DNA of 24,646 nucleotides from Firmicutes bacterium CAG:822 (GCA_000432855.1 HF990859.1:39288-63933), one strand, 5' to 3'; shown: positions 7,813-14,205, counted from the first letter of the stretch. A program made the numbers and translations. Notes: generated by a model not told the origin, from the letters alone.

Positions 7813-7841
7813 TTTACAAATGTTTTGGCTTATTATATAAT
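7813..7841 (+). promoter_or_regulatory. Sigma-A type promoter for the SDR gene
   Basis: TTTACA at 7813-7818, 17-nt spacer, and a perfect TATAAT at 7836-7841, followed by AAGGTGAT and the ATG at 7860. Confidence 0.8.
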
Positions 7842-7859
7842 GTTTTTAAGGTGATTTGT

Positions 7860-8612
7860 ATGAAAGCATTAATAACAGGTGCAAGTTCAGGTATTGGAGC
7901 CGATATGGCTAGGGTATTAGTTTCAGAAGGGTATGAAGTTATCTTAGTTGCCAGAAGAAAAACAAGACTTGAAAAATTAGCTAAAGAGTTAGGGGATAAG
8001 GCTACTATTATTGTGAAAGATATATCTAGTACCTATAATTGTATGGAGCTTTATAATGAAGTTAAAAAAGAAAATATTGATATTTTAATTAATAATGCTG
8101 GCTTTGGAACATTTGGTGAATTTAGTGATACTAATCTTGATAAAGAACTTGATATGATAGATTTAAACATAAAATCTTTACACACTTTAACAAAATTGTT
8201 TTTAAAGGATTTTAAGAAAAAGGATCGAGGATATATTTTAAATGTAGCATCTTCTGCCGGTTTTATGGCTGGACCACTTATGGCAACATATTATGCGACA
8301 AAAAATTATGTGGTTAGTTTAACTTCAGCAATTTATGAGGAACTTAAAAAAGAAGATAGTAATGTTTCAGTTAGTTTGTTATGTCCAGGACCAGTAAATA
8401 CAGAATTTAATAAAGTGGCAAGAGTTCATTTTTCAATTAAAGGAATGGAAAGTATGGATGTAGCTAAATATGCAATTAAGAAAATGTTTGATGAAAAGTT
8501 AGTTATTATTCCCGGATTTAAAATGAAACTCGGCATATTTTTTACTAGATTTATTCCTCGGAAATTACTTTTAAAAATTAGTTATAAGATTCAAAATGGA
8601 AAACGTAGTTAA
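7860..8612 (+). CDS. Short-chain dehydrogenase/reductase (SDR), classical type
   Basis: 250 residues from the ATG at 7860, chosen because AAGGTGAT (7848-7855) fits it; a GTG nine bases upstream lies in that ribosome binding site. The Rossmann nucleotide site is TGASSGIG (6-13), followed by RR at 32-33, which often goes with NADPH preference. NNAG is at 78-81, and the catalytic set is S131, Y144 and K148 (YxxxK). The PGPVNTEF loop after the catalytic strand is typical of classical SDRs. The C-terminus (IIPGFKMKLGIFFTRFIPRK) is hydrophobic and basic and could touch the membrane, as in DltE/YqjQ-like members. The substrate cannot be told from the sequence. It is single-gene transcribed: its own promoter, and a terminator at its stop codon. 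Confidence 0.93.
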   Translation: MKALITGASSGIGADMARVLVSEGYEVILVARRKTRLEKLAKELGDKATIIVKDISSTYNCMELYNEVKKENIDILINNAGFGTFGEFSDTNLDKELDMIDLNIKSLHTLTKLFLKDFKKKDRGYILNVASSAGFMAGPLMATYYATKNYVVSLTSAIYEELKKEDSNVSVSLLCPGPVNTEFNKVARVHFSIKGMESMDVAKYAIKKMFDEKLVIIPGFKMKLGIFFTRFIPRKLLLKISYKIQNGKRS

Positions 8613-8634
8613 ATCTTTAGTGATTTAACTTTTT
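8607..8634 (+). terminator. Intrinsic terminator of the SDR gene
   Basis: A 9-bp perfect stem (8607-8615 with 8622-8630), a 6-nt loop, then TTTT. The 5' arm includes the SDR stop codon and the 3' arm includes the -35 box of the next gene. Confidence 0.75.
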
Positions 8635-8653
8635 ATTTGGCGTATGTTATAAT
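8625..8653 (+). promoter_or_regulatory. Sigma-A type promoter for the M14-like peptidase
   Basis: TTAACT at 8625-8630, 17-nt spacer, TATAAT at 8648-8653, then TAGGAG and the ATG at 8670. The -35 box lies in the 3' arm of the SDR terminator. Confidence 0.7.
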
Positions 8654-8669
8654 GTAGGAGAGTGATAGT

Positions 8670-9851
8670 ATGGGTAAAATATTAGATTATGATGAAATGA
8701 ATGATATTTTAGATGGTCTTGATAGCAAGATTATTAAAAAGAAAAAACCGATAGGATATACTTATTTTGGATATCCAATAGATCATTTTGTCTATGGTCA
8801 TGGTAAATATCACGTTATTATTACTGGTGGGACACACAGTAGTGAATTAATTAGTAATGTGTTTGTAATTAAATTTATGGAGAAACTTTGTAATAAAGAG
8901 ATAGACATAGATAAAAATTTATATACTATTCATTTTATACCGATAGTAAATCCTGAGGGAACAATTATTGTAACTAGTGCGATTAGGTCACTTATCCCTA
9001 AAAATATAAGTGATGAGGAAGAGCAGACATACTGTTTAGCTTATTATAGGAATAGTTATATTGAGGGTAATTATGTGAATAAATATGGTGATAGAGATTA
9101 TAAGTTACAACAGATGATGTTTAGACATGCGACTCCTGATATATTGGATGATAGACATAAAGTACTTAAAGATTATTTGGATAAGCTATTTAAAGAAAAT
9201 GATTTACCTATTGGATGTATGATAAATTGGTCTAGTAATGGTAGAGGTGTAGATTTAAATAGTAATATAGAAAATAGTAGTTTAATTAATAGAGTTGAAA
9301 ATGGTGAGGAGATATATGCGTCACTTCATTTAAACAACATTAGAAGAGATAAACTTGGTCCTTTGGGATGTCCTTATTTTAGTAAAAAAGGTGAGATAGA
9401 AAAAGAAAATGAAGCTTTATTAAATTTTTATAGTAAAATAAAGACGGAGTATAATTTGATAGGTTCATTTATTTATCATAGTTGTGGAGATATTGTCTAT
9501 TATTTAGGTGAAGCTAAAAAGAAAAATCCTTGGGTTAATTTAACTAAGGAGGCTAAAGAAAAAAATTATAAAGTGGCTAAAGTTTATGCGGATAAAACTG
9601 GCTATAAATTAGACGGTTTAGAAATTTATACAACGATGGATTCTAAGTTAAAGAGTTTATTTCCAGTAACTTTACTTATAGAGCTTGGAGGGGTTAGAGC
9701 GACACCTTTATCACAATTTATGGATTTAGATTTGGAAGGTAGTTCTGATGAGTTTAAAAGAGTTTATTCAAAGATTATTAATGATAATATTTTAGCGATT
9801 ATAGATACATTACCTGTGATGTTAGATTTGTATAATAAATATAATGGGTAA
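8670..9851 (+). CDS. M14-type zinc metallopeptidase, cytosolic
   Basis: 393 residues. Peptidase family M14 (zinc carboxypeptidase and gamma-D-glutamyl-diamino-acid endopeptidase relatives) is shown by the zinc ligands H56 and E59 (GGTHSSE), VNPEG (93-97), NGRGVDLN (190-197), the third ligand H270 (IYHSCGD), and the catalytic glutamate E338 (LIELGG). The residue after N197 is serine, where most M14 enzymes have the C-terminal-carboxylate-binding arginine (DLNRN); here it is DLNSN. There is a long insert (about 105-180) between the zinc motif and the RGVDLN motif. No signal peptide is visible, so it should act in the cytosol, perhaps on peptidoglycan peptides or other gamma-linked peptides (inference). 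It has its own promoter; no clear terminator follows. Confidence 0.85.
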   Translation: MGKILDYDEMNDILDGLDSKIIKKKKPIGYTYFGYPIDHFVYGHGKYHVIITGGTHSSELISNVFVIKFMEKLCNKEIDIDKNLYTIHFIPIVNPEGTIIVTSAIRSLIPKNISDEEEQTYCLAYYRNSYIEGNYVNKYGDRDYKLQQMMFRHATPDILDDRHKVLKDYLDKLFKENDLPIGCMINWSSNGRGVDLNSNIENSSLINRVENGEEIYASLHLNNIRRDKLGPLGCPYFSKKGEIEKENEALLNFYSKIKTEYNLIGSFIYHSCGDIVYYLGEAKKKNPWVNLTKEAKEKNYKVAKVYADKTGYKLDGLEIYTTMDSKLKSLFPVTLLIELGGVRATPLSQFMDLDLEGSSDEFKRVYSKIINDNILAIIDTLPVMLDLYNKYNG

Positions 9852-9911
9852 TATTGTTTAATGGTGGAAAAAGATTGTAAAAAATTAACATAAATGTTTT
9901 ATTGTTTTTCA

Positions 9912-9940
9912 TTGTAAATTGTTTTCATTTATACTATAAT
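9912..9940 (+). promoter_or_regulatory. Sigma-A type promoter for the ECF ATPase pair
   Basis: TTGTAA at 9912-9917, 17-nt spacer, TATAAT at 9935-9940. The ATG at 9961 follows, with GAAGAGG as a modest ribosome binding site. Confidence 0.65.
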
Positions 9941-9960
9941 AATTTTTGTGGTGAAGAGGT

Positions 9961-10737
9961 ATGCAAGCGATTGATATTAAGAATTTAAATTTTAGTTATG
10001 GAAATATAAAGGTTTTTAATAATTTAAATTTAAGTATAACTGAAGGGGATTTTACTACTATTTTAGGAAAGAATGGCAGTGGAAAAACGACGCTTGCAAA
10101 CATTTTATCTGGTAATTTAAAGTATAAAGGTGATATTTTATTTTTTAATAAGTCTTTTAAAAGTAATGATATTGGATTTGTTGATGATTTATCCGAATAT
10201 GATAGTGGTGACTTAGTCATGAATGTTTTGATTAAGAAAACAAAAGGATTAAAGAAAACTGAAATTAGAAATAAAATTTTTAATATTTCGGTCATGTTTA
10301 ACTTTAGTAAAAGTTTAGATAAAAGGTTTAATTCTCTGTCTACTACGCAAAAAAAGTTAGTTGTTTTGGGTAGCAATCTAATTCAAAAAGTTAAAATATT
10401 AATTTTAGATAATTTTTTTGAAGAATTTGATAAAAATTTAAAAGATGAAATTTTACATAAATTAAAGAAATTTGCGAAGAAAGAGAATATAACAATTATT
10501 AATTTTTCTAATGATATAGATGAATCTTTTTATGCGGATAATATAGTAATTATTGGTGAAGGTAAGGTACTTTTAAAAGGTTCAAAGAAAAAAGTTTTTG
10601 AAAAAGAAGAAGTGTTTGAAAAATATGAATTAGAAAGGCCTTTTGTAGTTAGTTTATCGGATAAACTTAAGTTTTACGATTTGATAGATAAGATTTATTT
10701 TGATGAAAAGAAATTGGTGAATGATTTATGGAAATAA
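9961..10737 (+). CDS. EcfA1-like ABC ATPase with degenerate catalytic motifs
   Basis: 258 residues, cytosolic ATP-binding cassette. Walker A is intact (GKNGSGKTT, 36-44). The other motifs are eroded: the Q-loop region reads IGFVDDLSEY with no glutamine; the signature is LSTTQ (126-130) rather than LSGGQ; Walker B ends ILILD150 but the catalytic glutamate is N151; and the switch histidine is N184 (FSND). The C-terminal ~30 residues (RPFVVSLSDKLK onwards) match the tail helices of energy-coupling factor ATPases. Its place directly before a second ATPase and truA is the standard ecfA1 place in Bacillota. It probably binds ATP but hydrolyses poorly or not at all (inference). It overlaps the next gene by 10 nt. 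Confidence 0.85.
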   Translation: MQAIDIKNLNFSYGNIKVFNNLNLSITEGDFTTILGKNGSGKTTLANILSGNLKYKGDILFFNKSFKSNDIGFVDDLSEYDSGDLVMNVLIKKTKGLKKTEIRNKIFNISVMFNFSKSLDKRFNSLSTTQKKLVVLGSNLIQKVKILILDNFFEEFDKNLKDEILHKLKKFAKKENITIINFSNDIDESFYADNIVIIGEGKVLLKGSKKKVFEKEEVFEKYELERPFVVSLSDKLKFYDLIDKIYFDEKKLVNDLWK

Positions 10738-11507
10738 AATTTAAAAATGTGAGTGTGGGTTTATCGGATTGTGTGCTTAATGATTTATCATTTGATATTT
10801 GTGAGAAGAAAATTACTTTTGTTGTTGGAGAAAGCGGTAGTGGTAAAAGTTTATTACTTTCATTAATTAATGGTGATATTCCATATGATGGTGAAATTAT
10901 AAGAAATATTAAAAGTGTTTATTTTTTGAAACAAAATCCTGAAGAATTTTTCTTTTGTAATACGGTTTATGAAGAAATTTTGTTTGAGCTTAAAAAAAGA
11001 AAGTTAAAATGTGATTATGATAAGAAAATAATTAGTTCTTTAAGAATGGTTGGACTTGATAAAAGTTTTTTAAACCGTTCGCCACTTGAGATAAGTAAAG
11101 GTGAGCAAAAGAAAGTGGCTATGGCAATAGCTTTAGCTTGTAATCCGAGGTTATTTATTTTAGATGAGCCTTTCACTAATTTAGATTATATTAGTAAAAA
11201 AAATTTAATGAAGTTGTTTAGAATGATGAAATTAAGATATGGTAAAACTTTTATAATAGCAACTAATGATACGGATATTGCTTTAGAATTGGCTGATGAG
11301 GTTATCGGACTAAAAAATGGTAAAATAGTATTTCAAGGTAATAAATTTGATTTATTTACTAATCGGCAACTTTTAAAAGAGGTAAATCTATTTGAACCGG
11401 AAATTGTGAGGTTTACCAATTTGGTGAAGGATACTAAAGGTATTAATTTGGGATACCGTGATGATATAAATGATTTGATGAAAGATATATATAGATTTGT
11501 TAAATGA
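10728..11507 (+). CDS. EcfA2-like ABC ATPase
   Basis: 259 residues. This is the better-preserved partner: Walker A GESGSGKS (34-41), Q-loop Q69 in FLKQNPEEFFF (the EcfA-type QNP), signature ISKGEQ (122-127) for LSGGQ, and Walker B FILDEP with E147. The switch histidine is replaced by N180 (ATND). The C-terminal tail (FEPEIVRFTNLVKD onwards) is EcfA2-like. In ECF transporters the two ATPases pair with EcfT and a substrate-binding S component to import vitamins or metals. Here no ecfT follows: truA begins 80 bp later. Translation is coupled to the upstream gene by a 10-nt overlap. Either EcfT is elsewhere, or the pair has another partner. Confidence 0.87.
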   Translation: MEIKFKNVSVGLSDCVLNDLSFDICEKKITFVVGESGSGKSLLLSLINGDIPYDGEIIRNIKSVYFLKQNPEEFFFCNTVYEEILFELKKRKLKCDYDKKIISSLRMVGLDKSFLNRSPLEISKGEQKKVAMAIALACNPRLFILDEPFTNLDYISKKNLMKLFRMMKLRYGKTFIIATNDTDIALELADEVIGLKNGKIVFQGNKFDLFTNRQLLKEVNLFEPEIVRFTNLVKDTKGINLGYRDDINDLMKDIYRFVK

Positions 11508-11587
11508 TAAATGTGCGATTATTGCTTATTTGTGTTACAATAATATAGCTATAAATGAAATATATTTTGGTAGTAGGAGGAAATAAT

Positions 11588-12331
11588 ATGAGATATTTGA
11601 TAACGTTTGCTTACGATGGTTCTAAATATAAAGGTTATCAGAAACAACCTAAAGAAAAAACGGTACAAAGTGAACTAGAAAAAGCTTTAAAAACTATAAA
11701 TGGTCATAAGAAGGTGAGTGTTCATGCTTCTGGTAGAACGGATGCGGGAGTACATGCTTTTAATCAAAAGGCTCATTTTGATTTAGATATTAAACATATT
11801 ACACCAGAAAAACTTAAAGATGGACTTAATAGTTTACTTCCTGGTGATATTTATATTAAAAATGTAGAGATAGTGGCTGATGATTTTCATGCTAGATTTA
11901 ATGCAAAAGCTAAAGAATATATATATATTATTAATATGGGTGAGTATAATCCAATAGAGAAAGATTATATTTATCAGTATAATAAGAAATTAGATGTAGT
12001 CGAGATGGAAAGAGCTTTAAAATATTTAGAAGGAACTCATAATTTTAAATCTTTTACAAAAACTGATGAAGAGAAAGAAGATTACGTGAGAACTATTGTT
12101 CAAACTAGATTGACTAGAGAACTTAGGAATGTTAATAAAATTACTTTGAGCTTTTTAGGAACTGGTTTTATGCGTTATCAAGTTAGAAACATGATAGGAA
12201 CTTTAATTGAAATTGGCGAAGGAAAACGTAAGAGTGAAGATATAATTGATATATTAAATGCCCAAGATCGAAGAAAAGCTGGTAAAACAGCAAACCCTGA
12301 GGGATTATATTTAAAAGATGTGTTATATTAA
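11588..12331 (+). CDS. truA: tRNA pseudouridine(38-40) synthase TruA
   Basis: 247 residues from the ATG at 11588, which has GTAGGAGG at 11574-11581; an earlier in-frame ATG (11555) would put that site inside the gene and is rejected. TruA makes pseudouridine at tRNA positions 38-40. The catalytic aspartate is D52 in SGRTDAGVHA. Other signatures are FAYDGSKYKGYQKQ at the N-terminus, FHARFNAKAKEYIYII, HNFKSFTK, FLGTGFMRYQVRNMIGTL and the C-terminal KTANPEGLYLKDV. It sits between the ECF ATPases and rplM-rpsI, its usual place. A long inverted repeat downstream probably ends the transcript. Confidence 0.96.
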   Translation: MRYLITFAYDGSKYKGYQKQPKEKTVQSELEKALKTINGHKKVSVHASGRTDAGVHAFNQKAHFDLDIKHITPEKLKDGLNSLLPGDIYIKNVEIVADDFHARFNAKAKEYIYIINMGEYNPIEKDYIYQYNKKLDVVEMERALKYLEGTHNFKSFTKTDEEKEDYVRTIVQTRLTRELRNVNKITLSFLGTGFMRYQVRNMIGTLIEIGEGKRKSEDIIDILNAQDRRKAGKTANPEGLYLKDVLY

Positions 12332-12386
12332 GCGTAAAAGGTAACATATTTAGAAAAACATCAATGAATTGTAAATTTGTTAAATT

Positions 12387-12441
12387 AAAGTCAATAAAAT
12401 GTATGAAAAAGCACACAAAAACATATAATTTTATTGACTTT
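12387..12441 (+). terminator. Long inverted repeat after truA; likely terminator overlapping the rplM promoter
   Basis: Two perfect 14-nt complementary arms, 12387-12400 and 12428-12441, with a 27-nt A-rich spacer. The 3' arm contains the -35 TTGACT and is followed by T-rich DNA (TTTTTT at 12449-12454). A smaller hairpin, GACTT-TTA-AAGTC (12436-12448), directly precedes that T-run and competes for the same 3' arm. Either hairpin could terminate the truA transcript. An operator role at the rplM promoter is the alternative. Confidence 0.55.
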
Positions 12442-12462
12442 TAAAGTCTTTTTTAATATAAT
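12434..12462 (+). promoter_or_regulatory. Strong sigma-A promoter for rplM-rpsI
   Basis: TTGACT at 12434-12439, a 17-nt spacer, and a perfect TATAAT at 12457-12462, giving a leader of roughly 75 nt before the rplM ATG. Confidence 0.85.
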
Positions 12463-12472
12463 TAATACTGGT

Positions 12473-12520
12473 ACATTTATTTATCCCACATACGTAAGTC
12501 CTGGGAAAACTTACGAATGT
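12473..12520 (+). promoter_or_regulatory. L13-type ribosomal protein leader RNA
   Basis: The rplM 5' leader folds into an outer stem ACATT/AATGT (12473-12477 with 12516-12520) and an inner stem CGTAAGT/ACTTACG (12493-12499 with 12509-12515). Between the two 5' arms lies TCCCA (12484-12488), complementary to TGGGA (12502-12506) in the hairpin loop, which would make an H-type pseudoknot. Known L13 leaders (Rfam L13_leader) occur at this place in Bacillota and are thought to mediate feedback by L13 or its operon partner. The match to that family is from memory of its position and shape. Confidence 0.7.
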
Positions 12521-12542
12521 TATGGAGAAAGGAAAATAAAAA

Positions 12543-12974
12543 ATGAAAACATACATGCAAAGAAAAGAAGATGTCACTAGAACTTGGTATGTTGTTGACG
12601 CTGAAGGGCAAACTTTAGGTCGTTTAGCTACTAAAGTAGCAAATGTTTTAAGAGGAAAACATAAACCTACTTATACTCCACATATCGATGGTGGCGATTA
12701 TGTTATCGTTGTAAATGCTAATAAAGTAGTACTTACAGGTAACAAATTAAATGATAAGATGTATTATAATCACAGTAGATATACTGGTGGATTACGTGAA
12801 AGAACAGCTAAGGAAATGATTGAAAAATATCCAGTTGAAATGGTTGAAAGAGCTGTTAAAGGTATGCTTCCAAAAGGAAGATTAGGTAGACAAATGTATA
12901 AAAAATTATTTGTATATGCAGAAGGAAATCATCCACATAGTGCTCAACAACCTGTAGAGCTTAAAGTGGACTAG
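12543..12974 (+). CDS. rplM: 50S ribosomal protein L13
   Basis: 143 residues, the usual length. L13 is an early-assembly 50S protein. Hallmarks are RTWYVVDAEGQTLGRLAT, ATKVANVLRGKHKPTYTPH, DGGDYVIVVNA, YYNHSRYTGGL and AVKGMLPKGRLGRQMYKKL. The ribosome binding site GGAGAAAGG lies about 10 nt before the ATG, just after the leader structure. It is co-transcribed with rpsI (11-nt gap). Confidence 0.97.
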   Translation: MKTYMQRKEDVTRTWYVVDAEGQTLGRLATKVANVLRGKHKPTYTPHIDGGDYVIVVNANKVVLTGNKLNDKMYYNHSRYTGGLRERTAKEMIEKYPVEMVERAVKGMLPKGRLGRQMYKKLFVYAEGNHPHSAQQPVELKVD

Positions 12975-12985
12975 GAGGGTTTTAA

Positions 12986-13399
12986 ATGGCAGAAAGAAAA
13001 TTTGTAGGAACTGGTCGTAGAAAAGCATCTGTTGCTAGAGTACAAATGGTACCTGGTAAAGGGACTATTACTGTAAATGGTAGAGATGTTAGAGAGTTCT
13101 TCCCATATGAAACTAATATTATGGATTTAATGCAACCATTAGTTGCAACAAATAATGAAAATACATTTGATATTACTGTTAAAGTAAACGGTGGTGGATT
13201 TACTGGTCAAACAGGTGCTATCCGTTTAGGTATTACTAGAGCTTTACTTGAGTATGATAAAGAAAACGAAGGTAAAGAAGATAGTTATAGAAAAACTTTA
13301 AAAAGAGCTGGATTTGTAACTCGTGATCCTAGAGTTAAAGAAAGAAAGAAACCTGGATTAAAAGGTGCACGTAGAGCTCCACAATTTTCAAAGAGATAA
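12986..13399 (+). CDS. rpsI: 30S ribosomal protein S9
   Basis: 137 residues, a few more than the usual ~130 because of a short insert (about residues 92-100, NEGKEDSY region). S9 lies in the 30S head and its C-terminal tail reaches the P-site tRNA. Typical are VGTGRRKASVARVQMVPGKG, the GGGFTGQTGAIRLGITRAL stretch, FVTRDPRVKERKKPGLKGAR and the conserved C-terminal SKR. AGGAGG precedes the ATG. A strong terminator follows 12 nt after the stop. Confidence 0.97.
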   Translation: MAERKFVGTGRRKASVARVQMVPGKGTITVNGRDVREFFPYETNIMDLMQPLVATNNENTFDITVKVNGGGFTGQTGAIRLGITRALLEYDKENEGKEDSYRKTLKRAGFVTRDPRVKERKKPGLKGARRAPQFSKR

Positions 13400-13411
13400 T
13401 ATATTTTATCA

Positions 13412-13445
13412 AAAAAGGCATTGGATTTTGTTCCGATGTCTTTTT
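13412..13445 (+). terminator. Intrinsic terminator of rplM-rpsI
   Basis: A 14-bp stem (13412-13425 with 13432-13445, two G-U pairs) with a 6-nt loop; the 3' arm ends in five Ts. Confidence 0.85.
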
Positions 13446-13458
13446 CTATTTAAAAGAT

Positions 13459-13485
13459 AAAAAAAATCAGTTCTTAATCTGATTT
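13459..13485 (-). terminator. Intrinsic terminator of the 55-residue gene (minus strand)
   Basis: On the minus strand: stem 13485-13479 with 13470-13464 (7 bp, perfect), 8-nt loop, then further Ts to 13459. The 5' arm overlaps the TAA stop of the small gene. Confidence 0.75.
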
Positions 13486-13651
13486 ATTTGGATAGTGAAA
13501 CTAATTTTACTTTGGTTTTACCGTTTAAAACGTTTTTACTCCATTCAAATGGTTTGTCAAATTCTTTTTGCTTTTTATCGATGTTTGGAGTGTATGGAGT
13601 GAGATTTGTAAAAAATTTTTTGGGAAATTTATTAATAATTTTCTTTTCCAT
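13484..13651 (-). CDS. Small basic protein of 55 residues, unrecognised
   Basis: A short gene that is easy to miss. The protein starts MEKKIINKFPKKFFTNLTPY and ends TKVKLVSLSK. It is rich in lysine and strongly basic, with no cysteine, no signal peptide and no membrane helix. Support for a real gene comes from three independent signals in the right order: a promoter with perfect TTGACA (13712-13684 span), a strong TGGAGGT seven bases before the ATG, and an intrinsic terminator overlapping the stop. The longer plus-strand reading over the same DNA has no such signals. Function unknown; a small nucleic-acid- or ribosome-binding protein would fit the charge but is only a guess. Confidence 0.75.
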   Translation of the reverse strand: MEKKIINKFPKKFFTNLTPYTPNIDKKQKEFDKPFEWSKNVLNGKTKVKLVSLSK

Positions 13652-13683
13652 AGTATACCTCCATTTTTAATAATTTGTATTTT

Positions 13684-13712
13684 ATTTTATCAGTATATTT
13701 GTTTGCTGTCAA
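13684..13712 (-). promoter_or_regulatory. Sigma-A type promoter for the 55-residue gene (minus strand)
   Basis: Minus strand: TTGACA (13712-13707), 17-nt spacer, TAAAAT (13689-13684), then the ribosome binding site and ATG at 13651. Confidence 0.75.
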
Positions 13713-13744
13713 ATCTTTAATTTGTGATTTTTTCTTTTTCAATA

Positions 13745-13972
13745 TTAGTAATAATTGGTTTTAATATATTTTGTTTTTGTAAATTTATAATGGGTAATGC
13801 CTCTGTTAATTGCTTTAGATGGGTCAAATGTTTCATTGATTGTTTCATCTCCAGTAAGAGCTTTAATAATATCAATAATACTAAAGTAATAATCTTCTTT
13901 TTCACTATCCCAAACAGCTTTAATATTTTGATTTTCAAAAATTTTAATTGTGTTTTTTTCATTTTCTGACAT
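13745..13972 (-). pseudogene. BRO-N-like gene remnant, probably truncated or frameshifted
   Basis: From the ATG at 13972 (AAAGGAAA before it) the product is 75 residues. The first ~42 (MSENEKNTIKIFENQNIKAV, then WDSEKEDYYFSIIDIIKALT) look like the start of BRO-N/phage antirepressor-type proteins, whose usual form is ...IR.VWD.E...WYFSVVDVV..LT. The expected rest of that domain (a YW..LK..L helix and more) is missing and the reading ends soon after in unrelated sequence. A second minus-strand frame over the 3' part (to 13717) gives LPIINLQKQNILKPIITNI, which could be the tail of another gene (HsdS-like at best, weakly). I read this as decayed mobile or prophage DNA. It could instead be an intact short BRO-N-like protein. 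Confidence 0.45.
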
Positions 13973-14083
13973 GTTTATTTTCCTTTCTAGCTCCTTTAAT
14001 ATAAACATACGATAAAAGTTGGTCATTTCCTTTTAAAATGTGTAAAAAGTTGTGTAAAGTTAAAATTCTTTTGTATTTTTATA

Positions 14084-14112
14084 TTGTTAAATTTTGGATA
14101 TGTCCATATAAT
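14084..14112 (+). promoter_or_regulatory. Promoter of the small RNA candidate
   Basis: TTGTTA at 14084-14089, 17-nt spacer, perfect TATAAT at 14107-14112, about 7 nt before the base of the structured element. Upstream, at 14039-14060, lies a short tandem pair TGTGTAAAAAGT/TGTGTAAAGT. Confidence 0.65.
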
Positions 14113-14118
14113 TGTAGT

Positions 14119-14175
14119 ATAAGGTTGGAAACAATAGGGGCTGGCACACGCCAATTCAATTTTCCAACTTTTTTT
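14119..14175 (+). ncRNA. Stand-alone small RNA candidate, ~57 nt, unrecognised
   Basis: A closing stem of 11 bp (14121-14131 with 14161-14171, one G-U) is followed by Ts to 14175, like an intrinsic terminator. Its large loop carries an inner hairpin TGGC-ACAC-GCCA (14142-14153), extendable by G-U pairs, and an exposed GGGG (14137-14140). A good promoter lies immediately upstream. No open reading frame or gene ends just before it, so it is not the terminator of a known plus-strand gene. The next gene has its own -10 downstream. It does not match any RNA family I can recall. Confidence 0.55.
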
Positions 14176-14205
14176 GTGCTCTAATTTTAAGAAATTGCCA
14201 GAATA

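Noticed and set aside
11508..11587. Hidden ecfT fragment between ecfA2 and truA
   Set aside because: Only 80 bp, with no hydrophobic reading resembling EcfT in any frame.
13488..13670. Plus-strand 60-codon reading opposite the small basic gene
   Set aside because: No promoter or ribosome binding site on that strand; the minus-strand reading has all signals.
13724..13969. Plus-strand Phe/Ile-rich reading opposite the BRO-like remnant
   Set aside because: Looks like antisense of AT-rich DNA; no ribosome binding site and no recognisable family.
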